A stretch of 64,000 nucleotides of DNA from Nageia nagi (lineage: Eukaryota; Pinophyta), in assembly GCA_050084985.1 (NCBI GenBank), contig JBITNC010000001.1, positions 127,596,001 to 127,660,000 of the forward strand, written 5' to 3'. The first letter of the stretch is position 1, and each line of letters starts with the position of its first letter. The position numbers and the translations under genes are program-made. The notes under the pieces are model-generated. The model had not been told where the DNA came from and did no database searches. It saw nothing but the letters and a program-made list of their open reading frames with translations. Shown piece after piece: positions 24,695 through 36,200 of this stretch.

Positions 24695-24747
24695 ATTGAG
24701 TTTCCTAGTCTTGGACCTTGAGAATTAGAGTAGGTCTAATTCCTTCA
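24695..24747 (+). repeat. 3' LTR of element A, last 53 bp
   Basis: attgagtttcctagtcttgg... to ccttca continues exactly where 15118 stopped and completes the 477-bp LTR. It is followed by the CAAAC duplication of A (24748-24752). Confidence 0.95.
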
Positions 24748-24752
24748 CAAAC

Positions 24753-25776
24753 TTCATATGCAATTCATCTTGATCTTATGAGAGCAAGATTTGAACTACG
24801 ATTCATCCATATAAGTAAGATGAACATGTTTGTAGTACATTTCTATTCATATTTGATTAGGTTAAGGTCAATAAATTCATTTGGTCTTGTGAGATTAATT
24901 ATTGATAATTCTACCATTTATTTAAGTATTTAATTTTATTATAATTAATATTATTAATTGAGTAAAATCAATTTTTAGTATTAACATAATAGGAAGTTGT
25001 AATAATTATATAATTTGAACACAAAATATTAGAAAAATATTTAAGAACCCATATAATAAAAGAGTTATTACTCTCTATTCTTATCACCTTGCCATCTTAC
25101 CAATAACTTTAATGTGTACGTTCAACTTTTATTGAGAATTAAATGCATATAAGTTATTTATTTTTCCTTCTATTAACATGTCACAACTAGGTCACAACAA
25201 TCCAATAAAAATCATCATAGCATTCCTTATAACTATTACATCATTTTTTGTAAACTAAGAAATCTCCATAGAAAGATCAAAGGATCATCACGATGTTTCA
25301 CAAAATCATTGTCATTATCATCAAATCTCCAAATTTTTTGCATCTTTCGCATATTCTATTAAAAAATTATTGATGTATTTTTATTTTTTCGATCTTTGTT
25401 TCAATTACTTAGATAAAGAACTTGAGATATGCTTACTCGTTAGGGATTACACTTATTGAGGTGGATTTCTTGAAATCCACCTACTAACTCAAGTGTCCTT
25501 ATTATTTATGTTTTGTTTTTTAAGGCTTTGATTGAGCATTATCCAAAGAAGAACCAATAATTAAGGATAAGAGGTGAAAGATTCATTAATTAAACATCAT
25601 GAAATATATACACCCATTTATCATCCTAACCTTTCATTTTACATGATTTACCTTCACATTTACTTTCCTTATTATTATCATAATTTATTACATTAATTAG
25701 CTAAGTTTGATTTCACCATTTTTATTATGCTTTAAGGTATTTTAGCATACGTTAAATACATACATACATATATATA

Positions 25777-25825
<49 letters not shown>

Positions 25826-26365
25826 TTCTACACTAATTATGGAATATCACCACATTCTTTATTGACTTAAAAACACCATAATAATCCTTATTGGACTTGA
25901 TTTTAAATTTTAAAAAAAGCACACCATTGTATCCACTTTTTACTAAATCTTTGTATCATTTCAAGGTCTACTTTATTCCAACAACATCACCTAACATACT
26001 TATAAAAATGATCAAAACTTATTTAAACAAGCTTAACACTTTATTTTGTGAGCATATGCAATATGATATAAGAAAAACATAAGTTTGTGATATTGATAAA
26101 ACTTGTCACTCTTTTTAAAGTTTAACATCACATAATTCCACCAATATAAGACAACAAAATATTGCTATTTACTTGATGGAGTGTTGACTATTATCAAGAA
26201 TACTTCATCCATCAAAATAGAATCCTTTTATACAAAGGTTAATATTGACTTTTTAGTTGTTATTTTGCATATTACAACTAATATAAAACATATTGAATTT
26301 AAAAGACAAAGAATCATCATTCATGTATCACCACAATATTCTTACAAAACATCACACAAATCAAT

Positions 26366-26408
<43 letters not shown>

Positions 26409-27000
26409 TCAAATAATTAACATTGAGATATGTTCTACAATGACAAACAAAGGACGTAAAGAGCTCATTGGTCACTTGTGTGTCCATTAATAATAATTGA
26501 ATGGTTAATATTGATCCACAATTATAATTTATATAAATGAATGATGGAAATTAATTCACATTTTTTTTCATATTTAATTGTTGTTATATGAGATTTATTA
26601 TATATTTTTTATAAATAATATTTTTGTATAAAGATAAAGGTAAAGGTAAATTATATTAACCAAGAGATCTATAGACTGACAATTGTAGTAGGCCATTACG
26701 TAGCATATATATCTCATATTGAAAATAGAACATTAAACACATGTCACAATAAGATTAACACATAACTAACTCAACTAACAACCGAGACATTTATTACATC
26801 TTTATTTACAATATTTTTTGTATTTTTATTTAATAATATTTATGTAATATATAAAACTATTTAACATAAACACATAGAAACCTCTCACATTTTATAATAT
26901 ATCTTTAAAATATCTAACCTAGTTTCTTAGTTAATTAATATAAAATTACAATTAACCAATCCAATTTCTACACCTACACCTAATTCACCAAACTTACATA
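24753..27000. other. AT-rich intergenic DNA with two TA microsatellites
   Basis: No gene recognised. Pure or nearly pure (TA)n runs lie at 25767-25820 and 26373-26405. The last few hundred bases are the upstream region of SEC11. Confidence 0.6.
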
Positions 27001-27015
27001 TCCCATTTCCAGCAC

Positions 27016-27021
27016 TATAAA
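27016..27021 (+). promoter_or_regulatory. Likely TATA box of SEC11
   Basis: TATAAA in the context cactataaaggc, 147 bp before the SEC11 start codon. A start of transcription about 25-35 bp further down would give a 5' leader of about 110-120 bases. No experimental evidence; chosen on position and match. Confidence 0.55.
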
Positions 27022-27162
27022 GGCAGCTATGTTTATTCTTCGTCCGAGGGAGGGAGTACAGTAAAAAAATAGAAGACGAGCTGCAGGAGGTCGCGCGTTC
27101 GAATCCGCATCCTCCACTGCAAATTAAACACAGGAAAACTAATAATTAAATAAGGAAAGAAA

Positions 27163-27241
27163 ATGGGGATGATAAGCGACGCCATCGAATCTATCAAGTC
27201 TCTCCAGGTTAGGCAGGTCATCATGCAGGCCATCAGCCTCG
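27163..27241 (+). CDS. SEC11: SEC11 exon 1
   Basis: Codes for [20 protein letters not shown] and on to Gly27 (first base only). The start codon is the first ATG in frame and agrees with plant SEC11 N-termini. The donor is G|GTAGGC. Confidence 0.95.
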
Positions 27242-30200
27242 GTAGGCCTTTCTTTTCCTATACACACTGTCAGATTCATAGTAATGCATTTGGGTTTCAT
27301 TGCGGCCTTAATAAACCTGAGCAGGATCTACCCTGCAGTGTAGATAATATTCTTGAAGAAAGATCATGAATGTTTTGCTTCTTTAATGCTTTAGTATTGT
27401 GTTTAGGTAGGGTTCTTTTGTATCGAAAATCGCGGTAATGGAAGAATCTAAGTCAGTGAACGCTAAGCTTGTTGTTATAGACTGCCACTGCGTTTTTTGA
27501 AGGATAATCAGCCTTTTTTAAAACAGTATTCGAACTGTTGACCGCAGTTTTGATGAAAATTCGATATTTAAGGGTTTCTTTGTTTAGGTCAAGTAACATT
27601 ATTTGAAGTGCATAGATTAGTTTTTTTTTTTGCTTGTTAGATTTGTGTGTAAGAACTAATAAGGAGGTAGGATTTATATGTAGGACCTCCTGAATACTGT
27701 TACAGTCCGTTTTAAACGAGCTGCTTGCCCTATTGCTGTGCTATGGGTTGACCTATCATTATAATACTTATAGGATTTGAAAGAAGGCAGTGGGAAGCAG
27801 CTTTGATCTTAATTATAAGGAAGCTTGCCTGAAAGTGGCTTTTCAAGCACCTAATGTGTTCTTAGTTCCGTTATATATGCTTTTGAATAATCGATATGGA
27901 GTTCATGAACATGCATTGACGTTGTTGGGTTCAAAAGGTTCAGCTAAAAGTGTCATGGTTTTAAACATGCATACTTATTTAAAACGTAGATGTTTGTTGG
28001 TTTTCGAGTTTCAGAAATTGTGGGAGGTGCCATGGGACCAAGGGTTTTAAAACGAATCAGTTAAAGGTTCTGGCAGTAGAGGAATCTGTCCTGAGGAATG
28101 CATGGAATAGATAAATAAAAATAGGAATATGTTAATGTCCACTGCTGGTCAAAAAAGGTCAATGGAACTGTAAGGTAGGACATTACAAAAGTATTTGGAG
28201 TGCCTAACGCCATCGATTAGGAACAGAAAAAAAGAGAGCAGGTAGAACAGTATAACATGAAGTCAGAAAGAAAATAACCTTTACCCTCATTCAAATTGAG
28301 GGAAAACTCTTTGGGATTTTAACAATCATTCCTATTACTTAAAGCTGAGAAATAACGAATGATGCAGCTGTTTGGAGTCTTGCTAGGAGGTTCTGGTTGA
28401 AGTCTTCGACGAGTTGGTCTTGGTGTGCGATGAGTTGGCCGCTTTCTATTTGAGGCTCCCTGGGGCTGGAATTTGAGGGAATAAGTCCGAATCCATTGTT
28501 CTTATGAATTTTCCTGAGATTAAATAGTTCTCGGAATGCATCTTTGATCTCCATAATTTATCCATGACTATAGTGTACGTGTGTCTCTTGAATAGGCAGT
28601 AGTATCTACCACGTATCTCATAATAAACTGGGCAAGTGAAAATGAAATGCTTTTCTGACTCTATTCGAAGGTTGCACAATCCGCAAATAGGTTGGTCTCT
28701 GGTGATGTGGTGTTCCATTTCTATCCGTAGCTGGTGAGAACATACTCGAAGCTGGGCTAGAGGGAATCAAAGATTTTGTGACATTTGCATTGAGATATAC
28801 TTTGGAGGGAGAATCTGTCCATTCTCTATCTGGAGTTAGTGTCGAATATGAGTGCCTCATCAGAGGCTTGTGGATATGATCTTTTTCTTTCTGATCAGTG
28901 ATGGGTAATTGGTTGTGGGTTATTGATTTGCATTTTTAATTTCATAACATTGGAGAAACTCATATCTGAGCGTAGTTAGCAACAGTTTCCATAAGCAAGC
29001 AAGGAGAGAAGTTTAGAAGGAAGTTTTATGTTCCTTCTCCAAGAGTAGAATCTATTATATGCCTCGAGAAGAAAAACATCCCACCATTCCATTTACAGCT
29101 GAACTGGAAACGTATTCACAATATTGATGGGGTATATATACTCAAAATTGAACTGAGACTTCGACCAGGAGTGTTGTGAATGCCCAAGGCATTAAACTTG
29201 TAATGGTAATGCATGGTCTGGATGCTTATCTTTATCAAGTGTTAAAGATACTAAAATCAAACTTGTAAACCAAAATTGCAGAATCAAATTATTCTCAGAA
29301 GAGATATAAGCATGCCGAGTTAAAAGAGATAATATACTGAAAATTGAACTCGAACTTTGACCATCAGTGTTGTGAATGCTGAAGGCATTGATCTTGTAAT
29401 GGTAATGCATGGTTTGGATGCTTGTCTTTATCAAGTGTTAAATATACTGAAATCAAACTGATAAACCAAGATTGCAGCATCAAATTATTGTCAGAACTAA
29501 GAAGAGATATAAGCATGTCGGAGTTAAAAGAGATAATATCATTATACAAGTAAAGAAGGTATAATCATCCTCCATGCCTCTTTGCTTGTCTGAAACAAGA
29601 AAAAAATGATAATATACTGAAAATTGAACTCGAACTTTGACCATCAGTGTTGTGAATGCTGAAGGCATTGATCTTGTAATGGTAATGCATGGTTTGGATG
29701 CTTGATACAAGTAAAGAAGGTATAATCATCCTCCATGCCTCTTTGCTTGTCTGAAACAGAAAAAAATGACTAGAGTAAGAGGTTTTATAAATTAAAAACC
29801 AACCAAACAGTAGCTAAAACAGAATGAAAAGCAATATATTGCCTCCACTGTCTAGGACCCAGCATTGAACACAAAATCAATATGCCACAGCTGCTGAAAA
29901 TGCTGCCATAAAGAATTGAAATTCAATTTGTGAAACTGATGATTTTTGCGGGGAGGGTAGTGGATGGTAATCTATTAGTTCTAACTGCCTAGTTGGATTT
30001 TCTTCAATTCTAATTATTTTATGTTGTGGTTTCTTAAATTAGGAAATAATAAAAAGGCTTTAAGAATGCACCTTTTAGCTTTTGCTTTTATGGTTTGCTA
30101 TTCTCTTCTTGAAATTGTCTTTCTCGTTATAATTGCCAAAAAGTAACAAGAATAAATTTGTGATTGAAAGCTGCTAAAAGCATGTTATGGTTTGCTATTC

Positions 30201-33200
30201 TCTTGATGAAATTGTCTTTCTTGTTATAATTACCAAAGAGTAACAAGAATAAATTTGTGATTGAAAGCTGCTAAAAGCATGTAGTTTCTTGTATTTTTTA
30301 TGTGGTAAAAATGTGCACAAAATCCCTATGGTATATCAAATGTACTTCCCTTAATATAACTTTGCAGAGTTATCTTTTCAACTAGAATTTGTATGTGAGA
30401 ACTTAGAGCTCACTATGTTATACGAATTCTCTCCATCTAATGATTGGTGTTGTGTTTTTAACTTTTTACTTTTGATGAGAAGGATATCACACATATATTA
30501 AGCAGTGAATTGCTCTTGTATGTATGTTATGATTGCCCAATATCTTTGTCGTTTCTGATCAAGATTTAGCTTATAGCATTATGCCTCATGGAGTCTGTGA
30601 CCTTACTTTTAGGATCCATGTTTTGGAAGCTGCAATCATTACAAGTGGGCATTTTCTGACTGAATTATTGCAATCTCTCTAATATCATACAATTTGTTTT
30701 GCTAACTTGCAGGAATGATCGTTACTTCAGCTTTAATAATATGGAAAGGGCTAATGTGTGTAACTGGAAGCGAATCGCCAGTGGTTGTTGTGCTTTCAGG
30801 AAGCATGGAACCTGGATTTAGAAGAGTATGTCTTACATTCTGAGTTTCTTCTTTTTTTTGTTGAGCCCTGTGCAAGTATTCTTGTTTATTTTCTTGTCAA
30901 TTTTTAAAGCAAGTCAGCTCAGCCTGCAATAATGCCTTTGGCTACAGGGTGTATGGAAGAGACTGAAGTAGTGGTATCCATCTACATTTTGTATTCCAAC
31001 ATTGCATCTAGATATGCTAAAATTCACAAATTACAGGATAAAATCTTCCGTTGTTCAATTTGTTAAAATGATTTTTGCTTCTAACAAAAAAGAAAATTGA
31101 TATATGGCATATAAAGTGTCAAACATTAATCCTTGATGTTTTTATGTCAGCAACTGTTTACTTTTATGTTAGATGGTTTACATAATATATTCACATTAAT
31201 CATTGATGTCTTTTTGCTAAAATTTAGAAAGTACTCCTAAAATTTGCTGTATAATCTACTTTACCCTTTCAACTGTCAACAATAAAATATTCCAGATGCA
31301 CTTTTATTACTTGACTTGATAGTTAATATTTATAGTAATTGTGTTGATTGGAGATATTTTAAGTACTTCGCATTGTTCTATGGCTTAATCCCATTTTGGA
31401 TAAGCAAGCATGCACGTATAGAAACTATTTGTTGTATGCCCATTTGTATATAATACCAAAATAGTTTATCTAATATCATTTGGTAGTCTCAACAATTTCA
31501 TTTAGTAATTGTACAGATCTTGAATATATACAATAACTATGACTCAACCATCCTTGCAGGGTGACATATTGTTTCTCCATATGAGCAAAGCACCCATTCG
31601 CGCAGGAGAAATTGTAGTGTTCCATGTTGATGTTTGTATTTCTACTCTTTTTTTTTGTCTTTTTACAAAATAGGAAATCACATTTTTAGATTGTGGATGT
31701 AAAAAAGAATGCATGTCATACAGAAGAATAGTCAATCTTGTGATTTGTGATAGCAGGAATAAAACACAATGAACAGGATCAAATAGAAAAAATGCAAAAA
31801 GTAGAGGGAGCAGTTTTAAAAAGATACTCTGTGTTGCACCCTCAAACTTGCTTGTTTCTCTACACCAAATCCTGTCACCAGTTATCCTTCATATCCTTGC
31901 CGATTTTCTAGTGTTCTCTGTGATTCCATTCTCCTTTGTTCTGCTGCCATATGCCTTTTTTTCCGTACGTATTTTCATCATCTGTCAACAATCTCCATCG
32001 ACATTTCCTGTATATACTACAAAGAGGCTTGATAATTTAGAAGCCATTTTGCCATTATCAGTCTTAGAGGATAGTCTTTGGTCATACAGAAGAATATTCA
32101 ATCTTGTGGATTGTGATAGCAGGAATAGAACGCAATGAACAGGATAAAATATAAAAAATGCAAAGAGCAGAAGCGAGTAGTCTTGAAAAGATAATCTGTA
32201 TTGCACCCCTCAAACTTGCTTGTTTCTCTACATCAATCCTGCCACCAATTATCCTTCATATCCTAGCTGATTTTCTGCTGTTCCCTGTGATTCCATTCTC
32301 CTTGTTCTGATACAATTCGCCTTTTCTTCCATCCTTATTTTCATCATCTGTCAACAATATCTCTTTTGCCATTATCAGTCTTATTTTCATCATCTGTCAA
32401 CAATATACATTTTGCCTTTTCTTCCATCCTTATTTTCATTATCTGTCAACAATATCCTTATTTTAACAGCTTGATGATTTAGAATCCATTTTGCCATTAT
32501 TAGTCTTAGGGGATAGTCTTTAGTCATACAGAAAAATATTGAATCCTGTGATTTGTGATAGCAGGAATAGAAAACAATGAACAGGATCAAATATTAAAAC
32601 TGCAAAAAGTATAAGGGAGTAGTCTTAAGAGGATACTCTGATTCACCCCTTAAACTTGCTTGTTTCTCGACATGAACCCTGTCACCAATTATCTTTTATA
32701 TCCTTGCCAATTTTCTGCTGCTCTCTGTGATTTCCTTCTCCTCTGTTCTGATTGCATCTCCCCTTTGTTCCATCCTTATTTTCTTCATCTGTCAACAATC
32801 TCCATCAACATTTCCAGTATATATTAGATAGAGGCTTGATGATTTAGAATCCGTTTTTCCATTATTAGTCTTAGAGGATATGTTCAAATAACAATTCCTT
32901 TAAAGGATATGGACATGAAATTAAGCCTGAAAGATTCGCAGAAATTATACAAACTAACTGTAATAAATAACATTCATTTCTTGAGACTTTTTTGATCAAA
33001 TTAGTTGTGGTTATAACAAATTTCATGAGTTATTAAATCCCTGGTCTAACATTTTAAAATCAAATTTCTTGTGGATGTTTCAGGGTCGAGAGATTCCTAT
33101 AGTTCATCGTGTTATAAAGGTAATGAAGTCTGTACTCCTGTATCTTTTGTAGAGATATTGACAACATAATTTGTGAGGTTGTTTCCTATTTGTACTGTGA

Positions 33201-36200
33201 TATACTAGTTCTGTTATGTTCCGTTTTTCTCAAATTATGGTTATAATTTGATATATATTTGTTCAGAAAGAAAGAAAAAAATTAATAAATGCTGATTGAT
33301 GAACAAGCAAGCTAATAAGACTCAAGCTCATCATTGAATAGTATTTTGTAATGTGTTCCTAGAATATTGAAGTATTGTGAAGTGAATAGGGTCAACAACT
33401 ATGGTCATCAGAGTTTAGGCTAGGTCCCCATCCCAAATGGTTGGGCAAAATCATATGAATTCTGAAAATAGAGAACTGGAATAGAAGGTGGCATGGCATG
33501 ATTATCCAATCAATTTCTTGTGGGTTGACACGAAAATTTGAAGTGAATTTTGGGTCACGATCTAAAAGTTCTCATATTAAAGCAAGATGTTATTGATTCT
33601 CATTCTGCTTTAGGTGTTTGACCAGCTCATAAACTTCTCTGATTTTTAAATGGCATGAAGGAAAATGATTATCTACAAAAACTTTAGAAACTTGAAAAGG
33701 GGCTTTATATTGAAAAACAAAAAATATAACTGGGAACAGAAAACAGAACTGAAAAAAGGTTCTGAACAAGTAGTACTATCTCCCCAAACTCATAATGATA
33801 ATAGATAACGCATTTGAAGACAAAATGTTCTTTCATTGCCATCTCTTGAATAGAGCAAAGACGACAAAGTCTATTTTCCTTGCAAATCTGGTGAATTGTC
33901 TCAACCTACAACAGGTGGGAGCAAACTTTCAGTTTACCAGGTGAGATGCTAATGTTTTTATGCAGATAGGCATTCCTAAAGTGACAGCCACGGGGGTGGT
34001 GGAGGATTCGAATGTCTGTCCGTTTAATAATGAAGTTGACGGTGGGAAGGGATGGAACTGCACCTTCCATCTATGTCGACTATGGCTGACACATTAGAAA
34101 CAAAATATTATTTGAATTAATATAATAATCACATACAAATAGAAGAAAAGTAAATTTAAATAGATATCACTTATTAGGGGGTTGGTATTGATCTGTTATT
34201 TTTGTCTGCGTATATCTGAAGGAAAAACACAATTCTGCATCTGCACTCTAGCATCTAATGATTCTGTTTTTTGCAGGCCTGACATAATTAATCCGTTTTT
34301 TTTTGAAGCCTGTCATTATAATTCAATGTAGAAGAAACTGTACTCTTAAGGTTCTTGAACTCACCTTCTCATACCTGGTAAATTTTATAGAAGAAAAAAC
34401 TTAAATATTGAAACTTATATAAAATTTTAAAGATTGAGCGTCAACATGCCTTCAGAGCACAAAGATGAGAAATTTGTGAGCTGTACAACTTTTCGATTAA
34501 ATTCAGTTTGCTTCTATGCCATTGCTATTCCTCTGCCAATTAAATGAACTTTGAACCACTGTAAAAGGATAAACATCTAACTTGAAATCTACAGCAATGT
34601 GGAGCTGAAACATTCAACTCCTCCTGGGCATTGATGTTGCCTCCAGAGATTGAAATTGACCTTGAATGTGAGAAATGTAACTGTATTTTCATGTATTATT
34701 CATGGAGAGATTACACAAATATATATAGCCATGGATCTATGACAGAAAGATGTTCCATGGAAGGCTAATAACTGAGCACTACTTGAGAGTTATCACTCTC
34801 AGAACTGTTACACAAAACATTGACTGAATTCCTACTACAAATAACTAAAAACTGTTACAATCTGTCCTAGGAGTTACAAACAGGAAACCCATTAAGTAAC
34901 ATGGAAAACAAACACCAAAAATAGAGTCAAAGATGCTAAAAACATTAAAGACTGGAAACTGCCCAAAATCCTAACAAATTGCAGGTTTGACTGTCCAAGT
35001 AAGCTCAATTTTCAACATTCTCCCCCTTGAAGGTAAGGGGACTAACCAAGAAGTTTCTTAGCTTCACAAACTGAGATTTGGCAACCACCTTGGTGAACAA
35101 ATCCGCAACATTGTCTTCACTCTTGCAGTGGTGCAGCTCAACAACCTTCTTCTCCACCATATCTTTGATGAAGTGGTACTTCATGTCAAAATGCTTGGAC
35201 TTGGAGTGATGCACTGGATTTTTGGCCAATTGGATGGCACTAAGGTTGTCACAAAACAAGGTTGTTGGGCTAATTTGTTTCTCTCCTATCTCTTCAAGGA
35301 CTTTCCTCATCCACAAGGCTTAGGCAGTAGCACTTGTGATGGCAATGTATTCTGCTTCAATGGAGGAAAGTGCAACAATAGTTTTCTTTCTTGAAGACCA
35401 AGTAATATGACCTGATCCAAGGCTAAAAGAATGCCCTGAAGTAGACTTCCTATCATCTATATTTTTCCCCCAATCAAAATCACTATATCCAACAAGTTTT
35501 ATTTCTTTGTTTTTGAGGTAATGGATGCCAAAGTTTAGAGTTCCTTTTACATATCTTAAGATTCTCTTGGCTACCTTCAGATGAATATCCGAAGGGGCAA
35601 TCATGTACCTAGACACAAGTGAAACAACATGACAAATACCAGGCCTTGAGTTGGTTAGGAACATCAAGCTCCCCACCATGCTTCTATAGGTGTGCACATC
35701 AACTCTAGTAGCTCCATCTTCTTTGCTCAATGATTCTCCATGGGCTATGGGTGTAGCAACAACTGTACAATTCTCCATATCAAACTTGTGCAACAAATCA
35801 TTAGCATTCTTGTTTTGAGAAACAAAAATTTGACTATCATCTTGAAATATCTCCAAACCAAGAAAGTAGTGGATAAGGCCTAGGTTCTTAGTTTCAAATT
35901 CTTGCATCATGGAACTCTTGATAGCATCATTCATTTTAGAATTGCTACCCATGTAAATAAGATTATCCACATAAAGGCAAACAAGCTACACATCAGTACC
36001 TTCATGCTTATAGTAAAAGGTTGGCTCACTCTTACTCATTGTGAACCCATATTGAGGAAAATTCTGAGTACCAAGCCCTTGGGGCTTGCTTTAGCCTATA
36101 CAAGGCCTTCTTCAACTTATAAACATGATGCTCCTTACCTTTTATCTCAAATCCTTGGGGCTGTTGCACAAACGCTTCTTCATTAAGGTATCCATACAAG

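Larger units (their letters stand above)
6317..24747 (+). mobile_element. Ty1/copia LTR retrotransposon A, split by element B
   Basis: A has 477-bp LTRs starting TGTTAGAATTTG and ending CCTTCA, with a perfect 5-bp target duplication CAAAC at 6312-6316 and 24748-24752. The 3' LTR is split: 14695-15118 and 24695-24747, which together also give 477 bp. Without B and its duplicated target the element is about 8.86 kb. Order: LTR, primer site, leader with host sequence, gag-pol in copia order (integrase before reverse transcriptase), tandem repeat array, polypurine tract, LTR. By eye the two LTRs differ at about 16 of 477 positions (about 3.4%). The polyprotein is broken by stops and frameshifts, so the copy cannot move by itself. 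Confidence 0.95.

Noticed and set aside
29192-29710. Similar minus-strand frames with repeated DKDKHPxHALPLQ
   Set aside because: The frames repeat because the DNA is tandemly duplicated; no known protein.
31848-32590. Several frames of 66-96 codons on both strands
   Set aside because: They fall within the three-copy intron 3 repeat and recur only because of it.
33961-34090. Possible extra SEC11 exon after gcag at about 33965
   Set aside because: Its reading ([10 protein letters not shown]...) has no match to SEC11, exons 4 and 5 join in frame without it, and the opposite strand fits the reverse transcriptase remnant.
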